A stretch of 40,012 nt of DNA from Candidatus Korarchaeota archaeon NZ13-K (GTDB lineage: Archaea; Korarchaeota; Korarchaeia; Korarchaeales; Korarchaeaceae), in NCBI GenBank assembly GCA_003344655.1, contig MAIU01000005.1:1-40012 (forward strand), written 5' to 3'. Below are positions 7,955 to 15,940 of this stretch, one piece after another; positions within the stretch are counted from its first letter, which is position 1, and the number at the start of each line of letters is the position of its first letter. The position numbers and the translations under genes are program-made. The notes beneath the pieces are model-generated. The model made no database searches, was not told where the DNA came from, and worked only from the letters and a program-made list of their open reading frames with translations.

Positions 7955-8737
7955 TCACCCCACCTCCATCAGGGCATCCAACAGGTTCCCCAACTGCATC
8001 CTGAAGCTCCCGGGTAGCTCTGTGACTTTCCCTTTCCTGATACTCTCCTCCACCGAAGGATCTATGGGCAGGCTAGCCAGCACCCTGAGACCGCATTCCC
8101 TGAGGAAATCCTCATCAATGCTCCCGAACGGTCTTATAAGCTCGCCGTGACACTCGATGTATGCCATGTTCTCGACGAGCCCGTGGATCCTGACACCCTC
8201 CTCCCTGAGCAGCTCGACCAGTCTCATGACGACGGACCTCGATAGTGAGGAGGGGGTTGTAACTACCAAAGCGCCTGCGTTGCTCAGCCCCCTGAGGACC
8301 CTCACCCCGAATATGGTCTCATCCCCCGTTCCGGGAGGCATGTCTATAACCAGATGGTCCAGCTCTCCCCAGTCCGTTATGGCGAGGAGGAATGATAGGA
8401 CCGACCTCTTGCTCTCCCCCTTCAGTGGAACAGGATTCCCCCCTATCATCAAGCCCAGCGACATGAGCTTAACTCCATTGACCACGGGTGGAACCAGACC
8501 ACCCTTACCTGCTCTTATCTCACCCTTGAACCCGAATATCCCGGGTACGGATGGTCCATGGACGTCTAGGTCCAATAAAGCTGTTTTATAACCTCTATCA
8601 GCCGAAACTATCGCTAGTGAGGCTGCGATCACGCTCTTACCCACGCCTCCTTTCCCAGAGGCAACTAAGGTAACCTTCCCCACTCCCTTGAGCTTTTTCT
8701 TGGCTCTCTCGAAGATCATGTCCTCCAAGGGACTCAC
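7955..8737 (-). CDS. hypB: Mrp/MinD-type ATPase, probable ATPase-form HypB (nickel insertion)
   Basis: A P-loop ATPase of the SIMIBI class with a deviant Walker A (ASGKGGVGKS), the LLDLDVHGPSVP switch and DMPPGTGDE segment of Mrp/NBP35 proteins. Only one cysteine is present where Fe-S carriers have a CxxC pair (ENMAYIECHG), so iron-sulfur scaffolding is doubtful. Position between hypA and hypC, and the lack of a GTPase-type HypB in the window, match the Mrp/MinD-type HypB shown in Thermococcus kodakarensis to partner HypA in nickel delivery. Start uncertain: GTG 8737 overlaps the hypA stop, while TTG 8728 lies 5 nt after GGGGTGA. A general Fe-S Mrp protein is the alternative. Confidence 0.8.
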   Translation of the reverse strand: MSPLEDMIFERAKKKLKGVGKVTLVASGKGGVGKSVIAASLAIVSADRGYKTALLDLDVHGPSVPGIFGFKGEIRAGKGGLVPPVVNGVKLMSLGLMIGGNPVPLKGESKRSVLSFLLAITDWGELDHLVIDMPPGTGDETIFGVRVLRGLSNAGALVVTTPSSLSRSVVMRLVELLREEGVRIHGLVENMAYIECHGELIRPFGSIDEDFLRECGLRVLASLPIDPSVEESIRKGKVTELPGSFRMQLGNLLDALMEVG

Positions 8738-9171
8738 CCCTCTAGGACCAACCTGCGGACGCTCAAACCCTTCCCGGATTCCACCTCGAAGTCCCTGCTA
8801 CCGCAATTGGGGCACCTCATCAGAGCCTGAGCTAGCTCTGGGATGAAGTGAATGGGGCTCTCCCTCTCGCCGTTCTCCCCCTCCCTTATCCCTAGATCCT
8901 CGGGAAGCGAGTCATGGACTTGCTTGAAGTTCCACCTATGACCGCAGGAGTTGCACCTGAAGGAAGCCTCTTCCTCCTTGAACACGAACTTTGATCCCTC
9001 CAAGGGGGTTCCTTTGGACAGCTCCTCCAGCGCGAACCTAAGTATGTCCAACTCCAGCTCCATCATCTCCCCGTATACTATCTCGACCTCCGAGACTCTC
9101 TTGGCACCCTCCCGCAGTATAACCGGGATCAGGCTATCGACTATGGCCTCCGCGAGCGACCATTCATGCAT
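8734..9171 (-). CDS. hypA: Hydrogenase nickel incorporation protein HypA
   Basis: Nickel metallochaperone that passes Ni to the NiFe site after Fe insertion. The N-terminus MHEWSLAEAI includes His2, the family nickel ligand. The zinc site is formed by two CxxC pairs, CNSCG and CPNCG, separated by about 50 residues; this long insertion and the 145-residue length resemble Thermococcus HypA rather than the shorter bacterial form (about 115 aa). It is first gene of the hypA-B-C-E operon with its own TATA box at 9203-9215, which lies in the end of the preceding protease gene. Overlap with hypB is 4 nt. Confidence 0.97.
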   Translation of the reverse strand: MHEWSLAEAIVDSLIPVILREGAKRVSEVEIVYGEMMELELDILRFALEELSKGTPLEGSKFVFKEEEASFRCNSCGHRWNFKQVHDSLPEDLGIREGENGERESPIHFIPELAQALMRCPNCGSRDFEVESGKGLSVRRLVLEG

Positions 9172-9202
9172 TACATTCCACCTGCCTCAAAAACTTCCAC
9201 AG

Positions 9203-9215
9203 CCTTAAAAATTTA
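9203..9215 (-). promoter_or_regulatory. Promoter of the hypA-B-C-E operon
   Basis: Minus-strand TAAATTTTTAAGG about 38 nt before hypA ATG 9171. It overlaps the stop codon of the upstream protease gene, so hyp transcription can be independent of the hydrogenase operon although the genes are almost contiguous. Confidence 0.5.
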
Positions 9216-9701
9216 GACATCACCGGGCGAGGCTTGCTGGTGAGTCTGAAGAAGCTCAATTAATTCAGCTAATATGAGCTCGGCGAGTATCCTCGCTGCG
9301 CTCCTGACTCCCTCGCTGACAGGGGAACCTATATCCGGCTTATTGATTGTTATACCATAGATCTTCACCACAGGAATCTTCTCATTTAACTCCTCTAACA
9401 GGTTTAATATCTCAGGAATGCCGTAATAATGGGGTGATGGTGCAACGGCCCGACGGGGGGAACCTGGCTCTATCATCACGATCTCACCTACTCTGTCACC
9501 TATTATAGAATCTATTAATATCACATAATCATAATCCATCATAAAATAATCTAACAGCTTAATGCCTGATTCGGAAGTTTTTATTACATCAATTGACTTT
9601 AGGTTTTTGGGCATTTTCGATAAGAGTTCGTCCGCTACTAAAAACCCTGCGCAATCATCCCCAAATAGCTCATTTCCCAGCGCCAAGATAAGGACTCTCA
9701 T
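9213..9701 (-). CDS. [NiFe] hydrogenase maturation endopeptidase (HycI/HyaD family)
   Basis: Protease that removes the C-terminal tail of the large subunit after nickel insertion, closing the active site. The family signature GNELFGDDCAG is at about residues 9-19, with the Asp that binds nickel; a second conserved acidic position is in ILIDSIIG, and a His lies in the SPHYYGIPEIL segment. ATG 9701 begins MRVLILALGN, as in homologues; a GTG at 9710 adds three residues. A TATA box at 9742-9750 in the 83-bp gap after mvhA gives it a separate promoter. Expected substrate: the adjacent MvhA, which has a 26-residue tail. Confidence 0.92.
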   Translation of the reverse strand: MRVLILALGNELFGDDCAGFLVADELLSKMPKNLKSIDVIKTSESGIKLLDYFMMDYDYVILIDSIIGDRVGEIVMIEPGSPRRAVAPSPHYYGIPEILNLLEELNEKIPVVKIYGITINKPDIGSPVSEGVRSAARILAELILAELIELLQTHQQASPGDV

Positions 9702-9741
9702 CCCAATCACTTGAGAGCAAAAATAAAATATGAATGATGAT

Positions 9742-9750
9742 CTATAAAAA
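9742..9750 (-). promoter_or_regulatory. TATA box of the hydrogenase maturation protease
   Basis: Minus-strand TTTTTATAG about 45 nt before ATG 9701 (36 nt before GTG 9710). It separates protease expression from the upstream hydrogenase structural genes. Confidence 0.5.
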
Positions 9751-9784
9751 TTGTTTTAGGCCTATATGGCAGGCATTTTGTTGA

Positions 9785-11245
9785 TCAATCTCTTCTAATC
9801 TCTTTTATCAGGTTGTCATCACTATCGTATATCCTAACTATCAGCGGCATTGAGCCTGGCAGCGAGTGAGTCGCGCAGGCGTGGCACGGATCGTAAGCCC
9901 TGAAGGCCATCTCCACCATGTTCAGAATTCCGTCATCTATTTTTCCATTCTTTATAAGAGATCTGGCGGCTTTATCTACTGATAGGACCATTCTAGCTGA
10001 ATTGTTCTGCGTTGCAACTATTAGGTTCGCTCTTTTTATTATTCCCCTCTCATCTGTCTCGTAGTGATGAATCAATGTTCCTCTGGGTGCCTCGACGACG
10101 CCTATTCCGACGTCAGGCCTCTCTTTCGGGAGATTCCTCACATCCTTGCTCCTTATCTCCGGATTCTCAATAAGTTCCATCATTCTCTCAGCAGCGTACA
10201 CCATTTCAATGACCCTAGCCCAGTGGAATGCGAGTGTGCTATGAATGGGCTTCCCACCCATAACTTGGTAGAACTCCTTGTAGAGTTCGTTAGCCATGGG
10301 AGTCGCCATTCCATTGGAGGCATTGAGCCTAGCAAGCGGGGCTACGCTGTATATACCACTCTCCTTCCCATCGACGAATCCCTTCCATCCCACGCCCTTA
10401 AGGTAGGTGAACCTCACATAGGTCCAAGGTTCCACATGTTCCGCTATATGATCTAAGTAATTCCTCACATCAAACTTAGCGAACTCTCTTCCCTCCGGAT
10501 CGACCACTCTTATCTTCCCATCGTAGAAGTTGACGTTATTGTTATCATCAACTAGTCCCATGTAATACGTTTTATGCGTATATGCATCCGATTTTATCAA
10601 CTCTACATATTGGTCGTTCGAAAGCACTATATCTTTGAGGGCTTTATATGCGAATTTAGCAAACTCTATCCCCTCCTTCGAGGTATCGAAGCATATCTTC
10701 CAATCCTCATCCGAGAGCGGTTTGGCGACACCTCCTGGGAGACCTAGCACCGGATGCGTTATCTTCCCACCTATCAGCTGCTCTAGATACCTCAACTTCT
10801 TCCTAGTTATTATGACGTTTTTGACTACATCAGCCCCTAGCTTCTTGATGATCCCCACGAGATTCCTCTCTTCCTTGGCTGCTGTTGGTCCCACGATGAA
10901 GTCTGGTCCTCCGAGGACGAAGAAATGTAAAGCATGATCCTCTAGCATGAAGACATTATAAGCGAACTCTCTTATCATCTTGGCAGCAAGCGGTGGTTCA
11001 ACCTTGAATAAGTCATCTAGTGCCTTGGTCGCAGCCATGTGATGAGCCCATGGGCATACACCACATATTCTGGAGGTTATTTGGGGCGCATCCTCAGCGG
11101 TCCTACCGACTAAGAACTTCTCAAATCCTCTGAGCTCCGGGACTTGCAAGATTGCTTTCTGAACATTACCATTTTCATCAAGCTTTATCACAATTTTTCC
11201 ATGTCCCTCCAACCTAGTTATGGGATCTATCACAACTTCCCTCAT
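9785..11245 (-). CDS. mvhA: [NiFe] hydrogenase large subunit, Mvh type
   Basis: Catalytic subunit that holds the NiFe centre and splits or makes H2. The N-terminal ligand motif RICGVCPWAHH supplies Cys61 and Cys64; the C-terminal DPCHACATH supplies Cys454 and Cys457 and ends at His460, the expected cleavage point, leaving a 26-residue tail (SLPGSMPLIV onwards). All four nickel-ligand cysteines are present and no selenocysteine codon is seen. ATG 11245 follows GAGAGGTGA by 5 nt; the TGA of that site is the mvhG stop. Length (486 aa), the ITRLEGHGKIVI opening and the DG partner genes place it in the F420-non-reducing, cytoplasmic group 3 type. It is last structural gene of the qmo/hdr-mvh operon. 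Confidence 0.95.
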   Translation of the reverse strand: MREVVIDPITRLEGHGKIVIKLDENGNVQKAILQVPELRGFEKFLVGRTAEDAPQITSRICGVCPWAHHMAATKALDDLFKVEPPLAAKMIREFAYNVFMLEDHALHFFVLGGPDFIVGPTAAKEERNLVGIIKKLGADVVKNVIITRKKLRYLEQLIGGKITHPVLGLPGGVAKPLSDEDWKICFDTSKEGIEFAKFAYKALKDIVLSNDQYVELIKSDAYTHKTYYMGLVDDNNNVNFYDGKIRVVDPEGREFAKFDVRNYLDHIAEHVEPWTYVRFTYLKGVGWKGFVDGKESGIYSVAPLARLNASNGMATPMANELYKEFYQVMGGKPIHSTLAFHWARVIEMVYAAERMMELIENPEIRSKDVRNLPKERPDVGIGVVEAPRGTLIHHYETDERGIIKRANLIVATQNNSARMVLSVDKAARSLIKNGKIDDGILNMVEMAFRAYDPCHACATHSLPGSMPLIVRIYDSDDNLIKEIRRD

Positions 11246-11250
11246 GCCAC

Positions 11251-12222
11251 TCACCTCTCCTCCTTCTTCCTATAGATTGTTCCCTTCCCTAAGCAGTACT
11301 TCGCGAACCATCCCAACGGATCCACACCCAACTCCTCCACGAGCTTCCTGAACGTATTTTCATCATCAATGTTGATTATTGAGGAGAAGAATGAGAGCGC
11401 CTTTGCTCCTTGATAGCTCACACCATCTACTGGTCCGAAGCAGCCAGTGCAAGGCATGTTCCCCTTTATGCAGAGCGCCTTGCAGCCTCCCCTAGTGACT
11501 GGTCCCATGCACAATACTCCTTGGGTCAAGTAGCATTTGTTCGGGTCCAATACGATCTGATGCGGTCTCTTTATAGTATCCAAAGATATCTTCTCAGGTT
11601 TTGTCTCATTGAGCGGACACTCATAGCAGAGGGCCCTGTCGCTACCGAAGACGTGACCCTTGGGTGGTAGCTTACCGGAGAGTATTGAGGAGATGGCCTC
11701 CCAAGTGATCTCCGGGGTTGGAGGGCATCCGGGGATATAATAGTCAACCTCTACGACTTCATCCAATGGTTTCAAATAATCCAAGAATGCGGGCAATTCA
11801 AGTTCCACCCCATCAAACGAGGCCCTCACCTCTGGTCTTCTGCCCTCGGGATTGTTAACTGTAGGAGCTTCCTCGTAAGCATATTTGAAGATGGACTCCT
11901 TCGTGTAAGCATTCGCTAGAGCAGGAATTCCCCCCATATGAGCGCAGCTACCATATGCAACGACCAATTTAGACTTCCTTCTGAGGAGCTTGACCATCTC
12001 CTCATGCTCACTCATCCTTATCCCGCCGTTTATTATGGCGACATCTATGGAGCCATCAGGCATCCTCTCTACATCCTCTCTCTTGAAATCCATGGCTACG
12101 GGCCAAAGTACTATATCCGCAGCTTCAACTAAGTCAAATAGCTTGTCAGCGAGATCCACTTGAGCTTCTTCACAGCCTCCGCAGCTTGCGCACCAGTAAA
12201 AGGCTACCTTGGCCTTGGGCAT
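11251..12222 (-). CDS. mvhG: [NiFe] hydrogenase small subunit, MvhG type
   Basis: Electron-transfer small subunit with three predicted Fe-S clusters linking MvhA to MvhD. The proximal-cluster motif is WCASCGGCEEA near the N-terminus, with conserved cysteines in AYGSCAHMGG and YYIPGCPP. The C-terminal half has further groups (LCYECPL, KCYLTQGVLCMGPVTRGGCKALC, MPCTGCFGP) for the other clusters. No Tat signal is present, so the enzyme is cytoplasmic. ATG 12222 (after TTG 12225, which is not needed) is 6 nt after GGAGGTGA and overlaps the mvhD TGA by one base. At 323 residues it is near the usual MvhG size. Confidence 0.94.
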   Translation of the reverse strand: MPKAKVAFYWCASCGGCEEAQVDLADKLFDLVEAADIVLWPVAMDFKREDVERMPDGSIDVAIINGGIRMSEHEEMVKLLRRKSKLVVAYGSCAHMGGIPALANAYTKESIFKYAYEEAPTVNNPEGRRPEVRASFDGVELELPAFLDYLKPLDEVVEVDYYIPGCPPTPEITWEAISSILSGKLPPKGHVFGSDRALCYECPLNETKPEKISLDTIKRPHQIVLDPNKCYLTQGVLCMGPVTRGGCKALCIKGNMPCTGCFGPVDGVSYQGAKALSFFSSIINIDDENTFRKLVEELGVDPLGWFAKYCLGKGTIYRKKEER

Positions 12223-12653
12223 CAACCATCACCTCCACCAGATCTCATCACGAGAGGTCCGAGCTTCCTGATCTGCTCCACCATTTCGGTCACAACGTCC
12301 ACCCACTTTTTAGCCTCAGCGGCCGAGATCCACTCCCTCCTAAATCTTCCCCTCTCTATACCCATCTGTTCAAGCATCTTCTCAAGTAAGACCGTTCTCC
12401 TCATCGTCTTCATGTTTCCGTTGACATAGTGACAGTCGCCGGGATGGCAGCCTGCAACTAGTACGCCATCAGCCCCGTTCCTGAATGCCTCTATTACGAA
12501 TTGAGGATCACTTCTCCCGGAGCACATCACCCTTATCACCCTGACGTTGGGTGGGTACTTGAACCTACTCGTCCCAGCTAGATTGATCGCCTGATAGGTG
12601 CACCAGTGACATGCAATAACGACTATCTTTGGCTCAAAATTCTCATCACCCAT
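12222..12653 (-). CDS. mvhD: MvhD-type electron-transfer subunit ([2Fe-2S])
   Basis: Links the hydrogenase to HdrA in Mvh-Hdr complexes, where MvhD contacts the C-terminal ferredoxin domain of HdrA. The 143-residue protein has the MvhD cysteines: ACHWCTY, VMCSGRSD and AGCHPGDCHY. ATG 12653 lies 5 nt after GGAGGTGA, whose TGA is the hdrA stop, so the start is well supported. In QmoB of sulfate reducers the same domain is fused to the C-terminus of an HdrA-like chain; here it is a separate gene immediately after the long HdrA. It therefore marks the long HdrA as the hydrogenase contact. Confidence 0.93.
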   Translation of the reverse strand: MGDENFEPKIVVIACHWCTYQAINLAGTSRFKYPPNVRVIRVMCSGRSDPQFVIEAFRNGADGVLVAGCHPGDCHYVNGNMKTMRRTVLLEKMLEQMGIERGRFRREWISAAEAKKWVDVVTEMVEQIRKLGPLVMRSGGGDG

Positions 12654-12658
12654 CCGGA

Positions 12659-14644
12659 TCACCTCCCAAATATAGCTAAAATTTGCGGTATTATCTGCTT
12701 ATCCTTATAACCGTACTGCTGTATCGCTGCTGAGGGGCATGCAGCCACACACGTTCCACAACCCTCGCAAAGCATCGGATCTATCTTCGAATATTTGGTA
12801 CCATCATCCCTCTTTTGGATCGATATCGCATTGAACGGACATAAAGAGACGCATATACCGCAACCAGAACACTTGTTCTCGTCAACCTCCGCTATCAGAG
12901 GCTCTACCTCTATCTGATCCTTGACTAAGAGTATGGAGGCTTTTGCCGCAGCAGCACTACCAGTTATCACGCTCTCAGGCACGCTCTTCGGGCCCGTAGC
13001 TGTTCCAGCCAAGTATATTCCCCCTGTGAGAGACTCCACTGGATTTAGCTTCAGATGCAACTCCTTAAGGAATCCATCTCCTCCGCATCCTACCTTGAAG
13101 AGGCTCCTCACAGAATCTATCTCCTTGATGGGAGTCATGCCTGTGACTAAGACCACGAGATCCGCCGGTATGGATATTCTCTCCTGCAGCGTGGTTTCGA
13201 AGACCTCCACGTATAACTCATCATTCTCGATGGATACCTTGGGAGCCTCCTCATCAAATCTAACGAACTTGATGGAATTTTCGATGGCATCCCAATATAA
13301 CTTCTCATCCTTTCCATAGACCCTCACGTCCTTGTGTACGTAGAAAATGCTCGCATCAGGATATTTGCTCTTTATGTGTAACATCTCGGAAAGAGCGGCC
13401 ATGCAGCAGGTTCTAGAGCAGTACTGATTGGCATGAGGTGTTGTACTGAGCGAACCCACGCATGATATGAAAACGATCCTCTTGGGTTCACTTCCATTCA
13501 CTAAAAGCTTTCCCCTAGTCGGCCCATCATCGCTTAAGTATCTCTTAAGCTGATTCAGTGTTATCACTCTCGGGGAGAGGGAATATCCATACTCCCCAAT
13601 GGCTGGCTCATAGTCGTCGTGGCCCACCGCCATGATTATAGCTCCCACGTTGAGGGAGACCTCCTCATCTTTCTCTTTCAGATTTATAGCGTTTACGGGG
13701 CAAACTTCAACGCATTTACCGCAGAAGGTACAGGAACTTGGATCTATGACGTACCTCGCAGGGTACGCTCCTAGGAAGGGGAGATATATCGCTTTTCTCT
13801 CGTTGATCCCGTACTCATATTCGTTGGGGACTGAGACCGGACAAACCTCAACGCACTTACCGCATAGATTGCAGTTCTCGTTCACATACCTAGGTCTCTT
13901 CTTAACCGTGATCTTGAAGCTTCCTATCGAGCCATCCACTCCCACCACTTCAGAATTTGTGTGGACAATAATCCTTGGATTCCCATTAATTCTGTCCAGG
14001 AGACTCTTCACCATCTCTCTGCCGGATACTCTCCTTCCTTCCCAGTTCAACAAACCCATCGAAGCCACATGACCACCAAGAGTGGGTTTCTTTTCCACCA
14101 AGTGGACTTCAAATCCTCTGTTGGCTAAATCAAGGGCCGCTGTGATCCCAGCCACTCCGCCTCCCACCACCAATGCTCTGTGGACGACCTCCCCCCTTAT
14201 CTTTTCTAGTGGCTCTAAATTCCTAACTCTGGCTACGGACATCCTTATCATATCCTTTGCTTTTTCGGTGGCAGCCTTAGGATTATCGTAATGTACCCAA
14301 GAGCTTCCCTCACGTATCGCTATGAGATCTATCAAGAATGGATTCAAGCCGGCCTCCGATACCGCAGCTCTGAAGGTGGGTTCATGCATCTCAGGCCCAC
14401 AAGCAGCTATAACCACTCTATTGAGCTTATACTGCTCAATATCCTCCTTTATTAAGTTCTGTCCTGGTGCAGAACACATAAATACATACTCCTTGGCAAC
14501 CACAACGTTGGGCAATGTTTTAGCATATTCAACAAGCTCCTTAACGTCTATCACTCCCGCTATGTTGAGGCCACAGTGGCAAACATAGACGCCTATCCTT
14601 ATCTCCTCGGACTCAGACCCAGAAACTCCGACCCTCTCACTCAT
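12659..14644 (-). CDS. hdrA: HdrA-type FAD iron-sulfur protein, long form (QmoB/HdrA-like)
   Basis: A 661-residue HdrA homologue. Order: N-terminal HdrA domain (IGVYVCHCGLNIAG, VFMCSAPGQ, AACGPEMHEPTF); FAD-binding fold (VVGGGVAGITAALDLA); inserted ferredoxin with CNLCGKCVEVCP and CTFCGKCVEVCP; the FISCVGS plus YCSRTCC cysteines of the cluster close to the flavin; and a C-terminal ferredoxin with CSGCGICVSLCP and CEGCGTCVAACP. Unlike canonical HdrA it lacks the TLDCxxCILTP stretch after the FAD site, which is instead found in the neighbouring short homologue. In Mvh-Hdr complexes this flavin is the bifurcation site. With the next gene, mvhD, it corresponds to an unfused QmoB. Confidence 0.92.
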   Translation of the reverse strand: MSERVGVSGSESEEIRIGVYVCHCGLNIAGVIDVKELVEYAKTLPNVVVAKEYVFMCSAPGQNLIKEDIEQYKLNRVVIAACGPEMHEPTFRAAVSEAGLNPFLIDLIAIREGSSWVHYDNPKAATEKAKDMIRMSVARVRNLEPLEKIRGEVVHRALVVGGGVAGITAALDLANRGFEVHLVEKKPTLGGHVASMGLLNWEGRRVSGREMVKSLLDRINGNPRIIVHTNSEVVGVDGSIGSFKITVKKRPRYVNENCNLCGKCVEVCPVSVPNEYEYGINERKAIYLPFLGAYPARYVIDPSSCTFCGKCVEVCPVNAINLKEKDEEVSLNVGAIIMAVGHDDYEPAIGEYGYSLSPRVITLNQLKRYLSDDGPTRGKLLVNGSEPKRIVFISCVGSLSTTPHANQYCSRTCCMAALSEMLHIKSKYPDASIFYVHKDVRVYGKDEKLYWDAIENSIKFVRFDEEAPKVSIENDELYVEVFETTLQERISIPADLVVLVTGMTPIKEIDSVRSLFKVGCGGDGFLKELHLKLNPVESLTGGIYLAGTATGPKSVPESVITGSAAAAKASILLVKDQIEVEPLIAEVDENKCSGCGICVSLCPFNAISIQKRDDGTKYSKIDPMLCEGCGTCVAACPSAAIQQYGYKDKQIIPQILAIFGR

Positions 14645-14659
14645 ATGAATCCCCCCAAC

Positions 14660-15940
14660 TTATTGACTAATCGCTAAAAGGGATGCCTTCATTGCAGCAG
14701 CGCTGGCTTGAACTACGGAGTCAGGTATATCCTTAGGACCGCTTAACATCCCGATCACGAATATCCCCGGTAAGGGTGAGCTTACTGGCTCCATAATGGG
14801 ATCCTTAAGCTGAGCGAAGGAGTCTTCAGCGGTTGGTACGAAGGAGTCGGGCAACCTGGGCTTAACTCCCACCGCCAAAACTACCATATCGAACTCCTCC
14901 TTAACGAATTTGCTCTTTTGGGTGTCTTCGTAATATACTATTAGATTCTTAGTATTTGGATCTTCCAAGATCTTGGCTGGTTTACTCCTAATGAACCTCA
15001 CGCCAAATTCTTCTCTCGCTCTGTCATAGAACTCCTGGTATCCCTTTCCAAAGGCCCTGAGGTCCATGTAAAAGACGGTCACATCAACGTCATGCATGTG
15101 TTCCTTCGTCAGTATGGCTTCCTTCACTGAAGCCATGCAACAGACCGCAGAACAGTTGGGATTGATCCTAGCGTCCCTTGAACACACGCACTGGATGAAA
15201 GCTATCTTCCTCGGATGCTTCTTGTCAGATCTCCTTAAGATCTCGCCACCCGTTGGTCCAGTGGCTGAAACTATCCTCTCGTACTCTAAATTCGTGTAAA
15301 CGTTTGGGTAGACTCCATAGCCGTATTGTTCCCTCAGGAAGTCAGCATCCATTATTAAATCATATCCGGTCGCAAATATCACCGCCGCAACATTAAGTTC
15401 GATATCTTCCGGTTTTTGGTTATAATCTATAGCTTTAGCTGGGCAGAACTTCTCGCAATTTTTACAAATTCCTTTCTGGAAGAAAAGGCAGTGTTCTGCA
15501 TCTATTGTAGCCTTTAAAGGAACTGACTGAGGAAATGGAATGTAGATGGCCTTTCTCTCGCTCATCCCCTCGTTATATTCATCCGGGACTTTGGATGGGC
15601 AATATTTGAAGCAAACCATACAGCCAGTACACTTATCGATGTCAACGTATCTTGGTTTCTTCCTAATTCTTAATGTGAAGTTCCCAGCCTCCCCCTTTAC
15701 ATCTAGAAGGTCGCAATAGGTTAGAAGCTCTATATTCTTGTTTCTAGCAACCTCTACCATCCTAGGTGTCAGTATGCACATGCTGCAGTCCAATGTGGGG
15801 AAGGTCTTATCGAGTTGAGCCATTCTACCGCCGATTGAGGGTGTCCTCTCTATGAGGTAAACCTTAATACCTTGGTTCGCGAGATCCAAGGCCGCTTGAA
15901 TACCGGCAATACCGCCACCAACAACGGCAACAGGCTTCAT
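14660..15940 (-). CDS. qmoA: HdrA-type FAD iron-sulfur protein, short form (QmoA-like)
   Basis: A 426-residue second HdrA homologue with only the core: FAD site VVGGGIAGIQAALDLA, the canonical FPTLDCSMCILTPRM stretch, an inserted ferredoxin (CTGCMVCFKYCP and C-x7-CKNCEKFCP), and the FIQCVC plus NCSAVCC cysteines. N-terminal HdrA domain and C-terminal ferredoxin are absent. Size and place directly after the qmoC-like gene resemble QmoA, but the retained cysteine stretch and ferredoxin insert are closer to true HdrA. ATG 15940 overlaps the qmoC-like stop as ATGA after a purine-rich GGGAGGAG site. Likely pairs with the long HdrA, as QmoA does with QmoB. Naming as qmoA is by architecture, not by alignment. 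Confidence 0.85.
   Translation of the reverse strand: MKPVAVVGGGIAGIQAALDLANQGIKVYLIERTPSIGGRMAQLDKTFPTLDCSMCILTPRMVEVARNKNIELLTYCDLLDVKGEAGNFTLRIRKKPRYVDIDKCTGCMVCFKYCPSKVPDEYNEGMSERKAIYIPFPQSVPLKATIDAEHCLFFQKGICKNCEKFCPAKAIDYNQKPEDIELNVAAVIFATGYDLIMDADFLREQYGYGVYPNVYTNLEYERIVSATGPTGGEILRRSDKKHPRKIAFIQCVCSRDARINPNCSAVCCMASVKEAILTKEHMHDVDVTVFYMDLRAFGKGYQEFYDRAREEFGVRFIRSKPAKILEDPNTKNLIVYYEDTQKSKFVKEEFDMVVLAVGVKPRLPDSFVPTAEDSFAQLKDPIMEPVSSPLPGIFVIGMLSGPKDIPDSVVQASAAAMKASLLAISQ

Noticed and set aside
9785-9866. Selenocysteine in the hydrogenase large subunit
   Set aside because: All ligand positions are ordinary cysteine codons and no in-frame TGA is present.
10064-10937. Plus-strand open frames inside mvhA
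   Set aside because: They are antisense shadows of a strongly conserved gene with no motif or promoter of their own; the same applies to most other antisense frames in the window.
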